Assembly: GCF_015355755.1 (NCBI RefSeq)
Contig: NZ_JACVEE010000002.1
Coordinates: 1,240,001-1,304,000 of the forward strand
Direction of reading: 5' to 3'
DNA: 64,000 bases
Source: Nocardia sp. XZ_19_385
GTDB taxonomy: Bacteria; Actinomycetota; Actinomycetes; Mycobacteriales; Mycobacteriaceae
In this document: in pieces, positions 26,613 through 36,463 of the stretch
Numbering within the stretch: position 1 is the first letter of the stretch
How the letters are laid out: every line of letters begins with the position of its first letter
Program-made: the position numbers and the translations under genes
The notes under the pieces: generated by a model
Databases searched by the model: none
What the model was told of the DNA's origin: nothing
Seen by the model: the letters and a program-made list of their open reading frames with translations, nothing else

Positions 26613-26726
26613 ATGAACGGTCTGATGACAGCTTTCGCCGGGCTCGCGGTCATGGCGGCCATGCTGGTTTCCGGATATCTGGCGTCCCACGCCCCGACCG
26701 GCATCGTGCAGCGCCGCCACCGATAA
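26613..26726 (+). CDS. Predicted 37-aa membrane microprotein
   Basis: Frame of 37 codons encoding MNGLMTAFAGLAVMAAMLVS then GYLASHAPTGIVQRRHR. It has one transmembrane helix (about residues 5-24) and a basic tail. A strong GAGGAG site lies 7 nt upstream of the ATG, and GC3 is high. It fits tightly between the divergent DUF998 gene and the convergent vsr gene, whose stop lies 2 nt away. No homologue known to me. Confidence 0.6.
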   Translation: MNGLMTAFAGLAVMAAMLVSGYLASHAPTGIVQRRHR

Positions 26727-26727
26727 T

Positions 26728-27141
26728 TCACCGCTGTAGCGCGGCCTGCACCCGGTCCGCCGCCGTCGCCGGGTCCTCGTGCTCCCAAATCCGAATCACC
26801 TGCCAGCCTGCCGCGATCAACGCGGCGTCGGTCGCCCGGTCACGCGTCACATTCCCGGCCAGCTTGGTGGCCCACCATTCGGCATTGTTCTTCGGATCTG
26901 TCGCATGCTGCGGGCACCGATGCCAGAAGCAGCCATCGACGTAGACCGCGACTCGCAGCCGCGGAAATACGACGTCGGCGCGTCGGCGCTGGCCGGATAC
27001 GGGCGCGCGATCGACGAAATAGCGCAGCCCGCGCCGGTGTAGTTCCTTACGTAATGCCAGCTCCGGTTTCGTGCCGCTGCGCCGTTGCCGCGACATGCGG
27101 GCACTGGTCGCCGCGTCGGTCCGGGGCCTGGCACTGGTCAT
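26728..27141 (-). CDS. vsr: Very short patch repair endonuclease (Vsr)
   Basis: Mismatch endonuclease of 137 aa that nicks beside T:G mismatches arising by deamination of 5-methylcytosine. Motifs: MSRQRRSGTKPELALRKELHRRGLRY at the N-terminus, then the catalytic Asp in RADVVFPRLRVAVYVDGCFWHRCPQH, where FWHRCPxH is the zinc/metal signature, and GWQVIRIWEHE. Length matches Vsr (about 135-156 aa). It sits 15 nt after dcm, the classical pairing of methylase and repair enzyme. Confidence 0.95.
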   Translation of the reverse strand: MTSARPRTDAATSARMSRQRRSGTKPELALRKELHRRGLRYFVDRAPVSGQRRRADVVFPRLRVAVYVDGCFWHRCPQHATDPKNNAEWWATKLAGNVTRDRATDAALIAAGWQVIRIWEHEDPATAADRVQAALQR

Positions 27142-27156
27142 CGGATACCAAGCTAC

Positions 27157-28299
27157 TCAAGCCTGCATGCGTGCCAAATGGCTGTGCACGTCATCGAGGA
27201 AGCCGGGCGGGAATCGCAGATTGCCCATGGTGGTGCGGCGCAGGAATCCCGCGGTGGCACGGGCCGACAGTAAGCGGGAATCGGTGAGGAAATTCTTCAG
27301 ATCCTCATACGGTTCCTGAACCGGCCAGGTGGACACCGGCATACGTTGAGCAACCTCCCCGGCGCGGCCCCACGCGGCCGTCGGCCACGCCTCGCCCTCG
27401 CCCAGCGGCAGGCCCTCCGGAAAGTCACCGACCGGCGCCGCCAGACGCGACCCGATCCATTCCGCCATCCGCACACTCACCGCATTGCCGACCAGCTTCC
27501 AGCGATGCCCGGCCCGCACACCCGGCACCTCGGTCGCGGGCATCGTCCACTCGGAATCGAAGCCCTGCAGGCGTTCCGCATCGATGATCCCCGGCGTGAC
27601 GAGCTCCCCGGACGGCAACCGCACCGCAGGCGGACTCGCGATGCCCAGCGCCGAACCGCCTTTCAGCGTCGGTACCGCGTTCACCGCCCAGCCCAGCCCG
27701 CGGACGCCCTCGGTCCAGTAGAAACCGCACGGATCCCGTTGCGGATCACCGACTTCCATCGGCCCGTCGTCGTCGCCGAAAAGCACCGGACGCGGATCCT
27801 CGGTGCGCGAGGCCAGCATCAGCACGCGCTGGCGGCGCTGCGGCAGTCCGAATGCGCGCGCGTCGACCACCCGGTAAGCCCAGGTGTAGCCGAGCTCCTC
27901 CAGCACGGTGGTGATGTGCCGCATTGCCGCCCCGCGGCCCAACTGCAGCATGAACGGGACGTTTTCGATGAGCAGCCAGCGCGGGCCCCGTTTGCGGCGT
28001 ACCAGCCGGAACACCTCGTCGACGAGGCCGGAGCGCGAGCCGGTGATGCCCGCGGTGCGCCCGGCCTGGGACAGGTCCTGGCACGGGAAACCCGCCGCCA
28101 CCAGATCGGTGCCCGCCGGAATCGCCCGCAGCCGGGTGACGTCCGCGTGCAGTTCGACCTCGGGAAAGTGCGCGGCGAGCACGCCCTGGGCGCCTCGATC
28201 GATTTCGCACAGCAGCTCGCTGTGCCAACCGTGTTTGGCGAGCCCGAGCTCCAGTCCACCGATCCCGGCGAACAGCCCGACCATCCGCCCGCCCGTCAC
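27157..28299 (-). CDS. dcm: DNA (cytosine-5) methyltransferase
   Basis: C5-type DNA methylase of 380 aa. Motif I is GLFAGIGGLELGL at residue 8, the catalytic cysteine motif IV is AAGFPCQDLSQAG, motif VI is IENVPFM, motif VIII is QRRQRVLMLAS, and motifs IX/X are RLQGFDSEWTMP and KLVGNAVSVRMAEWIG. The target-recognition region between VIII and IX (about 170-240) is short. The C-terminal 80 residues are an unassigned extension. GTG start at 28299 with AAGG 6 nt upstream. No restriction endonuclease is seen nearby, so this appears to be an orphan methylase with vsr. Confidence 0.93.
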   Translation of the reverse strand: MTGGRMVGLFAGIGGLELGLAKHGWHSELLCEIDRGAQGVLAAHFPEVELHADVTRLRAIPAGTDLVAAGFPCQDLSQAGRTAGITGSRSGLVDEVFRLVRRKRGPRWLLIENVPFMLQLGRGAAMRHITTVLEELGYTWAYRVVDARAFGLPQRRQRVLMLASRTEDPRPVLFGDDDGPMEVGDPQRDPCGFYWTEGVRGLGWAVNAVPTLKGGSALGIASPPAVRLPSGELVTPGIIDAERLQGFDSEWTMPATEVPGVRAGHRWKLVGNAVSVRMAEWIGSRLAAPVGDFPEGLPLGEGEAWPTAAWGRAGEVAQRMPVSTWPVQEPYEDLKNFLTDSRLLSARATAGFLRRTTMGNLRFPPGFLDDVHSHLARMQA

Positions 28300-28402
28300 T
28301 GTCCACCTTTCAGCTGCAAGCTTTTGTTACCGCCCGTGCGCGCAGTGCACGTTACTCGAGGGGTCACAGCATCGCGCGGCAGTGTGCGCCAGGGCAACCC
28401 AG

Positions 28403-28420
28403 CTGGTACAGCGGTACCAG
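28403..28420. promoter_or_regulatory. Operator-like dyad upstream of the kasA-like gene
   Basis: CTGGTAC-AGCG-GTACCAG, perfect 7-nt arms with a 4-nt spacer, in the 258-bp divergent region between dcm and the kasA-like gene. Could be a repressor site or a short hairpin. Confidence 0.4.
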
Positions 28421-28557
28421 ATTGCGTGTCTTGCTGCGGATTAGCTCGACCTCCCCGATAATTCGATTCGGCCCGAGCCGTTCTAGGCTTGCGGCGCTTT
28501 GCTGATCTTCCCGCGCAGTTCCCCGGTTCAACCCGTGATGCCAGGAGAGCGAGCCCC

Positions 28558-29823
28558 ATGCAGATTCCGTCCACGCAGCGCCCATTCAAAAGCGGTGGCA
28601 ACTTTCCCGATGTCGTCGTGACCAGCCTGGCCGCGACCACCTCCATTGCCGGCGATGTCGATTCGACCTGGAAGGGCCTGCTCAACGGTGAGAGCGGGAT
28701 CGACGTGCTGGAAGACTCCTTCATCGAGCAGTTCGGGCTGCCGGTGCGGATCGGCGGGCACCTGAAGGTGGCGCCGTCGGTCGGCCTCACCCCGGGCGAG
28801 GCCCGGCGACTGGCCTACTGCGAGCAGATGGCAACGGTGCTCGGCCGTGAGGTGTGGCGCAACGCGGGCAGCCCCGAAGTGGACCGGAACCGGCTCGGCG
28901 TCTCGATCGGCACCGGCCTGGGCGGCGCCGAGGCGCTCATCGATCAGCGCGACAAAATGCAGAACGGCGGCTACCGCAAGGTCTCACCGCTGACCGTGCA
29001 GTGGATCATGCCCAACGGCCCGGCCTCCTGCGTGAGCCTGGAGCTGGGGGCCGGTGCCGGTGCGTGCACACCGGTGTCGGCGTGCTCGTCCGGCTCGGAG
29101 GCGATCGCCAACGCCTGGAAGATGATCGTGATGGGCGACGCCGACATGGTGGTCACCGGCGGTGTGGAGGGCTCCATCCAGGCGGTGCCGATCGCGGCGT
29201 TCACCATGATGCGCGCCATGAGCACCCGCAACGACGATCCCAAGGCGGCCTCGCGGCCCTTCGACATGGGCCGGGACGGGTTCGTTTTCGGTGAGGCCGG
29301 CGCCATGATGGTCATCGAGACCGAAGCGCACGCCAAGGCGCGCGGCGCGACGATCCACGCCCGCCTGCTCGGCGCGGGCGTCACCTCCGACGGATTCCAT
29401 TTGGTCGCACCGGATCCCACAGGTTCGGGCGCGGCCCGCGCGATCACCCGCGCGCTGCAGACCGCGGGGATCAGCAAGCACGATGTGAATCACATCAACG
29501 CCCACGCCACCGCCACCCCGATCGGTGACACCGCGGAGGCGAACGCGATCAGCAAAGCCGTGGGCAACGGCGCTTCGGTCTATGCGCCCAAGTCGGCGCT
29601 CGGCCATTCCATCGGCGCGGTCGGCGCTTTGGAGTCGGTGCTGACCGTGCTCAGCGTCCGCGACAGCGTCGTCCCGCCCACGCTGAATCTCGAGAACCAG
29701 GACCCCGACGTGGATCTCGACATCGTCAAGGGGCAGGCCCGCCCCGGGCGCATCGACTACGCGGTGAACAACTCCTTCGGGTTCGGCGGTCACAACGTGG
29801 CCATCACCTTCGGGCGGTACTAG
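28558..29823 (+). CDS. kasA: Beta-ketoacyl-ACP synthase, KasA type
   Basis: FAS-II condensing enzyme of 421 aa extending meromycolate-type acyl-AcpM chains. The Cys-His-His triad is intact: [10 protein letters not shown] (Cys about 176), [11 protein letters not shown], and [15 protein letters not shown] with Lys in PKSALGHS; the C-terminus [15 protein letters not shown] is typical. Length is close to KasA (416 aa). ATG 28558 follows AGGAGA. Unlike the mycobacterial fabD-acpM-kasA-kasB-accD6 operon, it stands alone, next to a FadD32-type gene. It may be a second copy or simply a rearranged locus. Confidence 0.9.
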   Translation: MQIPSTQRPFKSGGNFPDVVVTSLAATTSIAGDVDSTWKGLLNGESGIDVLEDSFIEQFGLPVRIGGHLKVAPSVGLTPGEARRLAYCEQMATVLGREVWRNAGSPEVDRNRLGVSIGTGLGGAEALIDQRDKMQNGGYRKVSPLTVQWIMPNGPASCVSLELGAGAGACTPVSACSSGSEAIANAWKMIVMGDADMVVTGGVEGSIQAVPIAAFTMMRAMSTRNDDPKAASRPFDMGRDGFVFGEAGAMMVIETEAHAKARGATIHARLLGAGVTSDGFHLVAPDPTGSGAARAITRALQTAGISKHDVNHINAHATATPIGDTAEANAISKAVGNGASVYAPKSALGHSIGAVGALESVLTVLSVRDSVVPPTLNLENQDPDVDLDIVKGQARPGRIDYAVNNSFGFGGHNVAITFGRY

Positions 29824-29955
29824 GGAGAAGCTCAGTTATATCCAGGCGGAATGACTATGAGCGCATAACCTGCTAACCTTCCCGGCGCTCCATGGTCGAT
29901 CTGTGTTCGGTGTCACGGCACTCCCGGTGCGTGCGTTGGATGAAGGATAAAAGCG

Positions 29956-31878
29956 ATGATCGGCGAGACCTTTGACGACTACTTGGACGAACAGGGCAAT
30001 ATCAAGATCCTCGGGGACAAAACCCTGATCGACTTCGTCGATAAGCACAGCGCGGAGAACGGCGACGCCCTCGCCTACCGCTACATCGATTACTCGCGCG
30101 AGCGTGACGGCGAGTACCAGGACCTCACCTGGCGCGAGTTCGGTGTCCGGTTGCGTGCGGTAGCCGCACGGCTGCAACAGGTTACGCAGCCGGGCGACCG
30201 GGTCGCGGTGCTCGCACCGCAGGGCCTGGACTACGTGGTGTCGATTTTCGCCGCCGTCTACGCGGGCAATATCGCTGTGCCGCTGTTCGATCCGGAAGAA
30301 CAGGGCCACACCGACCGGCTGCACGCCGTGCTCGGCGACTGCACCCCGGCCGCGATCCTGACGGTCTCCACCTCGGCGGCCGGCGTGCGGAACTTCTTCC
30401 GGCACTTGCCCGCCGCGCAACGTCCGCGCATCATCGCGGTCGACGCGATCCCGGACAGTGTCGGCGAGACCTGGGTGCGCCCGGACATCGACATCGACAA
30501 TGTCGCCTACCTGCAGTACACCTCCGGGTCCACCCGGACGCCCGCCGGCGTGGAGATCACCCACCGCGCCGTCGGCACCAACCTGCTGCAGATGATCGAT
30601 GCCATTGGCGTGAAAGAGAACTCGCGCGGCGTCACCTGGCTGCCGCTGTTCCACGACATGGGACTGCTGTGCGTCATCCTGCCGACCATCGGCGGCGGAT
30701 TCATCACCATCATGTCGCCGAGTGCCTTCGTGCGCCGCCCGTATCGCTGGATCAAGGAGCTGGCCGCGGTCTCCGACGGCGCCGGAACCTTCGCCGCCGC
30801 ACCGAATTTCGCGTACGAGCATGCTGCCGCGCGGGGCCGCCCGAAGGCGGGCGAGGAACTCGATCTTTCGAATGTCATCGGCTTGATCAACGGCAGCGAG
30901 CCGGTGTCGGTGTCCTCGATGAAGAAGTTCAACGAGGCGTTCATGCCCTACGGGCTGCCGAAGACCGCGATCAAGCCCTGCTACGGCATGGCCGAGGCGA
31001 CGCTGTTCGTCTCCGCCACCAAGGCCGAGGACGAGGCCAAGGTCGTCTACGTCGACCGCGGCGAGCTCAACGCCGGCCGCATGGTCGAGACAGATCCCGA
31101 CGCCGACAACGCGATTGCCCAGGTCTCCTGCGGTTATGTCGCGCTCTCGCAGTGGGCCGTCATCGTCGACCCCGAAACCGGCGCCGAACGCCCCGAGGGC
31201 GAAGTCGGCGAAATCTGGCTGCACGGCGAGAACATGGGCATCGGCTACTGGGGCCGCCCGGAGGAGAGCGAAGCCACCTTCCGCAACATGCTCGAGATAC
31301 GCCAGCCCGAAAGCCACGCCAAAGGCACCGACCCCGAGGCGAATTGGATGCGCACCGGCGACTTCGGCGCCTACGTCGACGGCGAGCTCTACATCACCGG
31401 CCGGGTCAAGGACCTGGTGATCGTCGACGGCCGCAACCACTATCCGCAGGACCTCGAATACTCGGCGCAAGAATCGAGTTCAGCCCTGCGCCCCGGCTTC
31501 ATCGCCGCTTTCTCCGTCCCCGCCAACCAGCTGCCCGCCCTCGTCTTCGAGAAGGGCAGCCACTCCGGCCTGAAATTCGACGCCGACGACACCTCCGAGC
31601 AACTCGTCATCGTCGCCGAACGCGGCAGCGGCGCAGCCAAACTCGACCCGCAACCGGTGGCCGACACCGTCCGCGCGGCGATCTCCCAACGCCACGGCGT
31701 CACCGTCCGCGACGTCCTGCTGGTCCCCGCCGGCTCGATCCCCCGCACCTCCAGCGGCAAGATCGCCCGCCGCGCCTGCCGCACCGCCTACCTCGAAGGC
31801 ACCCTGCGCGGCGGCTACCAGCAGGAGGCGTTCCCGGACTCGGTCGACCGCGAACCGGAAGGCGCCGGGGTCGCCTAG
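29956..31878 (+). CDS. Long-chain fatty-acyl-AMP ligase, FadD32 type
   Basis: Adenylating enzyme of 640 aa that activates a long acyl chain as acyl-AMP and, for FadD32, loads it on the Pks13 mycolate condensase. Motifs: [14 protein letters not shown] near residue 187, [10 protein letters not shown], the FAAL-type stretch [58 protein letters not shown], and C-terminal [13 protein letters not shown]. It matches remembered FadD32 sequence along its full length. No pks13 or accD4 follows, which is unusual. The 132-bp gap after the kasA-like gene allows co-transcription. It overlaps the convergent next gene by 4 bp. Confidence 0.9.
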   Translation: MIGETFDDYLDEQGNIKILGDKTLIDFVDKHSAENGDALAYRYIDYSRERDGEYQDLTWREFGVRLRAVAARLQQVTQPGDRVAVLAPQGLDYVVSIFAAVYAGNIAVPLFDPEEQGHTDRLHAVLGDCTPAAILTVSTSAAGVRNFFRHLPAAQRPRIIAVDAIPDSVGETWVRPDIDIDNVAYLQYTSGSTRTPAGVEITHRAVGTNLLQMIDAIGVKENSRGVTWLPLFHDMGLLCVILPTIGGGFITIMSPSAFVRRPYRWIKELAAVSDGAGTFAAAPNFAYEHAAARGRPKAGEELDLSNVIGLINGSEPVSVSSMKKFNEAFMPYGLPKTAIKPCYGMAEATLFVSATKAEDEAKVVYVDRGELNAGRMVETDPDADNAIAQVSCGYVALSQWAVIVDPETGAERPEGEVGEIWLHGENMGIGYWGRPEESEATFRNMLEIRQPESHAKGTDPEANWMRTGDFGAYVDGELYITGRVKDLVIVDGRNHYPQDLEYSAQESSSALRPGFIAAFSVPANQLPALVFEKGSHSGLKFDADDTSEQLVIVAERGSGAAKLDPQPVADTVRAAISQRHGVTVRDVLLVPAGSIPRTSSGKIARRACRTAYLEGTLRGGYQQEAFPDSVDREPEGAGVA

Positions 31879-32297
31879 AGCTCCTGCCAGGTGACATCGG
31901 TCGCGACATCGCGCCACGGCAGGTCGCGCATCTGCTCGACCGCGTCCGGATGGATCAAGCCTGTGGAGTAAGGCTGTTGAAACCAGCCGATAGTCAGGTG
32001 GGTGTACAACCAGTCGGGGTTGTGTGCGGTTGTGCATGGCCCGCGGAAGAAGCCGATGCACCGGACGGGCGGAAGCAGTTCGGTCTCGCCTTCGACCGTC
32101 CGGGCGGGCGGCACCTCGTAGACGTTGCCGCCCCGCCCGGGTTGTGGCCGGGTCAGGAAATCCACCAGCATGTCGTTCACCCGCTCGCCGGGCCCACCCT
32201 CGATGAGTCCGTCGTAGGTCAGACTCATCTCGATCTGCTGCATGCGCAAGGTGCCGGCCGAGATGGTGATCGAGCACAGTTCGAACGGCAGCTTCAT
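31875..32297 (-). CDS. Conserved hypothetical protein (140 aa)
   Basis: Soluble-looking protein, mixed alpha/beta, with no signal peptide or membrane span. Visible features are a Gly-Arg-rich loop ([15 protein letters not shown]), a GFFRGPCTT segment and an aromatic-rich C-terminal half ([16 protein letters not shown]). I do not recognise the family. Coding bias is good. Its stop overlaps the fadD32-like stop by 4 bp. Start ATG 32297. Confidence 0.65.
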   Translation of the reverse strand: MKLPFELCSITISAGTLRMQQIEMSLTYDGLIEGGPGERVNDMLVDFLTRPQPGRGGNVYEVPPARTVEGETELLPPVRCIGFFRGPCTTAHNPDWLYTHLTIGWFQQPYSTGLIHPDAVEQMRDLPWRDVATDVTWQEL

Positions 32298-32563
32298 CGC
32301 GACACGTGAGTTTCGTTGTCGCAGGTGAACCCTCGGACGTCGGCGACGATCAGCATGGCGCGAAGTCTATTCCGCGTCGGCTCCCTTGACTTCAACATTA
32401 CTTCAGATTGTTGGCTGGGGTCATGAACGTGACGCGGGCCGGGTGGCCGGAAATTCGGTGGCCAGGAGCGCGTCGCTTTGACACCCTGAGATGTCGGACC
32501 CCAGTGGGAACATCACGGGCGTCGCGTTCTTGACACCGCAAACCACCAACCCGAGGGGGAGCT

Positions 32564-34387
32564 TTGTCAGTTGCACTGGAGATACCTGCCGCCGAATCCG
32601 AAGGCGACAGACTTCCGCGGCCTGCGGCGGCCACACCGCCGGGCCGCCTGTTTTCGCTACGTAGATTCGGGCCGTACGTGCGGCCACACCGGAACATGCT
32701 GCTCGCGGCCACCGGGCTGGCGCTGCTGAGTGCGTTGACCGCCGTGGTGATTCCGGTGGTGATCGCCCGGATCATCGACGGACCGCTCGCGCAGCGGGAT
32801 TTCGCCGGGGTGCTCTGGCCGGTGGCGCTGGTGCTGGCGCTCGGGCTGCTGGAGGCGCTCGGTGTCTGGGGTCGGCGGTGGCTGGTCTCGAAACCGGCGA
32901 CGCAGGTGGAAATCACCATGCGCGCCAAAATCTTTCGCAAATTGCAGGCGCTGGCGATCGGGCGGCACGACGCCTGGGAGTCGGGGCAGCTGCTGTCCCG
33001 CGCGGTCGACGACATGGCGACACTGCGCAAGTTCATCGCGTTCATCGGGCCGTTCCTGCTGATCCACATGGTGCTGATTCCGGTCGGCATCGTGGTGCTA
33101 ATCGTGTTGAGCTGGCAGATCGGGCTGCTGTTCGCGGTCATCGCGATCCCGCTGACCTGGGTCGGCGTTCGCTTCGAACGCAAATACGCGGTGGCCTCGC
33201 GGCGCTCCCAGGATCAATCGGGTGACCTGGCCACCACCGCCGAGGAATCAGCCCAGGGCGTGCGGGTGCTCAAGGCCTTCGGCCGCGGCGCGTTCTTCGG
33301 TACCCGATGGACCGCGCAGTCCCGTGAGCTGCAAAAGACCGAGCTACTGAAGGTGCGCCTGGACGCGAACCTGTGGTCGGCGATGGTGGCGGTACCGCAG
33401 CTGGCCATCGCCTTCGCGCTCGGTTACGGCGCGTTCGCGGTGGCGAACGGTTCGATGACACTGGGCACCTTGGTCGCATGCATTACGCTGGCCAACTTCC
33501 TGCAGTGGCCCATCATCTGGACCGGGTTCCTGCTGGCCGAGTGGAACGACGCGCGCACGGCGGCCGACCGGTACTGGGAGATCATCGATACCCCGATCGA
33601 CATCACCGATCCGGCCGATCCGGTGCGGGTGCCCGCGCAGGTCCGCGGCGAATTGCGTTTGGACGGTGTTCGATTCGGCTTCCCGCGCGAGTCGGAGGCC
33701 GGTAGCGATGTGCTCGAAGACATTTCGCTCACGGTGCGCCCCGGCGAGACGGTGGCGCTGGTCGGCGCGACAGGTAGCGGAAAGACCGCGCTGCTCAACC
33801 TGATTCCGCGGCTCTACGACGTCACCGGCGGCGTGATCAGCATCGACGGTATCGATATCGCCTCGATGCGGGTGTCGGATCTGCGCTCGCTGGTGTCGGT
33901 GGCGTTCGAGGAGCCGGTGCTGTTCTCGGCGAGCGTCCGGGAGAACGTGGCGCTCGGCGACCCCCAGGCCTCGGATGACGATGTGCGGCGCGCTCTCGAC
34001 GTCGCGCAGGCCACCGAGTTCGTGGACAACCTGCCCTGGGGTCTGGACACCCGGATCGGCGAGCAGGGCATGAGCCTGTCCGGCGGACAGCGGCAGCGGC
34101 TCGCACTGGCGCGGGCCGTGCTGACCGGCACCGGCAAGGGCGGCCGGGTCATGGTGCTCGACGATCCGCTCTCGGCGCTCGACGTGGAGACCGAGGAGCG
34201 GGTGCAGGAAAAGTTGCGCACCGTGCTCGCCGGCGCGACGACTCTGCTTGTCGCACACCGGCCTTCGACGGCGGCACTGGCCGACCGGGTCGCGGTGCTC
34301 GCCGACGGCCGCATCGTCGCCGAGGGCACCCACGACCAACTGCTGCGCAGCAGCACGGTCTACCGAGAACTGATGGGAGGTGAGTAA
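32564..34387 (+). CDS. ABC exporter half-transporter with degenerate ATP site (first of pair)
   Basis: Type-IV ABC exporter subunit of 607 aa: six membrane spans (about 40-320) then a nucleotide-binding domain. Walker A is GATGSGKT near 401, signature SLSGGQRQRLAL. Walker B reads VLDDPLSALD, with Asp replacing the catalytic Glu. It partners the next gene, which has the canonical Glu, giving an asymmetric heterodimer. The start is the TTG at 32564, chosen because GAGGGGGAG stands just upstream; no in-frame ATG exists nearby. Its stop overlaps the next ATG (TAATG). Substrate unknown (drug, lipid or peptide). Confidence 0.92.
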   Translation: MSVALEIPAAESEGDRLPRPAAATPPGRLFSLRRFGPYVRPHRNMLLAATGLALLSALTAVVIPVVIARIIDGPLAQRDFAGVLWPVALVLALGLLEALGVWGRRWLVSKPATQVEITMRAKIFRKLQALAIGRHDAWESGQLLSRAVDDMATLRKFIAFIGPFLLIHMVLIPVGIVVLIVLSWQIGLLFAVIAIPLTWVGVRFERKYAVASRRSQDQSGDLATTAEESAQGVRVLKAFGRGAFFGTRWTAQSRELQKTELLKVRLDANLWSAMVAVPQLAIAFALGYGAFAVANGSMTLGTLVACITLANFLQWPIIWTGFLLAEWNDARTAADRYWEIIDTPIDITDPADPVRVPAQVRGELRLDGVRFGFPRESEAGSDVLEDISLTVRPGETVALVGATGSGKTALLNLIPRLYDVTGGVISIDGIDIASMRVSDLRSLVSVAFEEPVLFSASVRENVALGDPQASDDDVRRALDVAQATEFVDNLPWGLDTRIGEQGMSLSGGQRQRLALARAVLTGTGKGGRVMVLDDPLSALDVETEERVQEKLRTVLAGATTLLVAHRPSTAALADRVAVLADGRIVAEGTHDQLLRSSTVYRELMGGE

Positions 34388-36327
34388 TGAGCACCGAGAC
34401 GATCGAGTCGAAAGATACGGCGGCGCAGGAGGAATCGCGACGACGCGATGAGGTCGCGGATTGGCGTGGCATCGCCAGCGAGGACAAAGAGGTCACCGCG
34501 ACCGGAAACCTGGTGCTGGCCGAGCGTTCCCGGCGGCTGTTGCTCGAACTGATCCGGCCGTATCGCAAGCAGGCGATCCTCGCCCTGGTCCTCATTGTGG
34601 TGGACAACGCGGCGAAGGTGGCGGGCCCGCTGTTCATCGCCTACGGCCTGGACACCGCGATCGCGCAGGGCGGCAAGGGCAACTGGCTGCCGCTGACCTG
34701 GACCGTGGCGGGTTATCTCGGCACGGTCGCGCTCAGCATGGTCACCACCTTCGTGTTCTTGCGGGTCTCCGGAAAGCTCAGTCAGAGCGTGCTTTTCGAT
34801 CTGCGGGTGCGCTCGTTCGCGCATACGCAGCGGCTCAGCGTGGCGTTCCACGAGAAGTACACCTCCGGCAAGGTGGTGGCCCGGCTCACCGGTGACATCG
34901 AAACCTTGCAGGAGCTGCTGGAGAGCGCGCTCAACCAGGCACTCGGCGCGATCCTGTCGGTGGTGACCATCGCGGTCATCCTGGTCTACCTGGATCTCAC
35001 GCTCGCCGCGATCGTGCTCGCCGGGTTCGTCCCGCTGCTGCTGGTCACCCGCTGGGCGCAACGCCGGCAGCGCGCCGGTTACCGCAAAACCCGCGGCGCC
35101 ATCGCGAAAGTCGTTGTGCAGTTCGTGGAATCGATGGGCGGCATGCGTGCGGTCCAGGCTTTCCGCCGCGAACAGCGCAACGAATCGGTGCTGGCTGCCG
35201 AAGATGCCGAATACCGCCGCGCCACCGTCTCCGCGATGCGCGGCATGGGTGACTACGCGGGCCTGACCCGGCTGCTCGGCAACCTGACCACGGTGATCAT
35301 CATCGTGGTCGGCGCCTGGATGGTCATCGAGGGCAACCTCGCGGTCGGCGTGCTGGCGGCATACCTGCTGTACCTCACCGAGTTCTACGGTCCGCTCGAC
35401 GAACTCGCGCAGGTCTTCAACGCGTACCAGTCGGCGGCCGCGGCGCTGGAGAAGATCTCCGGCGTGCTCGAAGAGGAGCCGTCGGTGGCGGAGCCGAAAA
35501 CGCCTGTGCAGCTGGGGAAAGCGACCGGTGCGGTGCGGATGGACCAGGTGTGGTTCGGCTATGCCGCCGGATCGAAACCGGCGGAACTGCCCGAGGGTCT
35601 CGAGGTCGATCTGGTCAAGCGGCCCTCCGATGGTGCGGCGAAACCGGTGCTGCCCGAGTTCAGCCTGGAGATTCCGGCCGGACAGGTTGTTGCGCTGGTC
35701 GGTGCGACGGGTGCGGGCAAGTCGACGCTGGCGAAACTGCTGACCCGGTTCTATGACCCGTCCGGCGGCACCATCACCCTCGACGGTCGCGATCTGCGGG
35801 AGGTGGCGGATGCCGACCTGCGACGCAACGTCGTCATGGTGACCCAGGAGGCGTACCTGTTCTCCGGTTCGGTGGCCGACAACATCCGGCTCGGCAGGCC
35901 GGACGCGACCGTCGCCGAGGTGCACGCGGCGGCTCGCGCGGTCGGGCTGTCCGACTTCGTCCACAAGCTTCCACAGGGTTTCGACACAGATGTGAAGAAA
36001 CGCGGTGGCCGGTTGTCGGCGGGGCAACGGCAGTTGGTGGCGTTCGCCCGGGTGTTCCTGGCCGATCCGGCGGTGATCGTGCTGGACGAGGCCACCTCCA
36101 GCCTGGACATCCCGAGCGAGCGCCTGGTCCAGCGGGCCCTGGAAACCGTGCTGCACAGCCGGACCGCGGTGATCATCGCGCACCGGCTGTCGACGGTCGC
36201 GATCGCGGACCGTGTGCTGGTGCTCGAACACGGGCGCATCGTCGAGGACGGAGCTCCCGCGGAACTGATCACCGGCAGCGGCCGGTTCGCGGGCCTGCAC
36301 GCGGCCTGGCGCGAATCGCTGGTGTGA
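34387..36327 (+). CDS. ABC exporter half-transporter with catalytic ATP site (second of pair)
   Basis: ABC exporter subunit of 646 aa with an N-terminal cytosolic extension of about 50 residues, six spans, and an NBD with Walker A GATGAGKS near 438, Walker B VIVLDEATSSLD (catalytic Glu present), and H-loop IIAHRLSTVA. The signature is RLSAGQRQL, a deviation from LSGGQ. A charged insertion of about 30 residues (EGLEVDLVKRPSDG) lies before Walker A. This asymmetry complements the upstream partner. Coupled by TAATG. Confidence 0.92.
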   Translation: MSTETIESKDTAAQEESRRRDEVADWRGIASEDKEVTATGNLVLAERSRRLLLELIRPYRKQAILALVLIVVDNAAKVAGPLFIAYGLDTAIAQGGKGNWLPLTWTVAGYLGTVALSMVTTFVFLRVSGKLSQSVLFDLRVRSFAHTQRLSVAFHEKYTSGKVVARLTGDIETLQELLESALNQALGAILSVVTIAVILVYLDLTLAAIVLAGFVPLLLVTRWAQRRQRAGYRKTRGAIAKVVVQFVESMGGMRAVQAFRREQRNESVLAAEDAEYRRATVSAMRGMGDYAGLTRLLGNLTTVIIIVVGAWMVIEGNLAVGVLAAYLLYLTEFYGPLDELAQVFNAYQSAAAALEKISGVLEEEPSVAEPKTPVQLGKATGAVRMDQVWFGYAAGSKPAELPEGLEVDLVKRPSDGAAKPVLPEFSLEIPAGQVVALVGATGAGKSTLAKLLTRFYDPSGGTITLDGRDLREVADADLRRNVVMVTQEAYLFSGSVADNIRLGRPDATVAEVHAAARAVGLSDFVHKLPQGFDTDVKKRGGRLSAGQRQLVAFARVFLADPAVIVLDEATSSLDIPSERLVQRALETVLHSRTAVIIAHRLSTVAIADRVLVLEHGRIVEDGAPAELITGSGRFAGLHAAWRESLV

Positions 36328-36337
36328 AAGGGGCGGT

Positions 36338-36387
36338 CCATGTGCGTCGCGATCGGCTGCGGGGTTGGCCGGGCGCGACGCACATGG
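36338..36387. terminator. Terminator-like inverted repeat after the ABC exporter operon
   Basis: Perfect 14-bp arms CCATGTGCGTCGCG (36338-36351) and CGCGACGCACATGG (36374-36387) separated by 22 nt, about 10 nt after the stop codon. The short string TCGCTGGTGTGA at the operon end recurs at about 36416, a minor direct repeat flanking the hairpin. Confidence 0.65.
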
Positions 36388-36463
36388 TCCGTGACCGCCG
36401 GGGGTGGGCGTGGAGTCGCTGGTGTGATGCAGGCTCCCCAGGTTTGTCGCTTACGGTAGGTAG

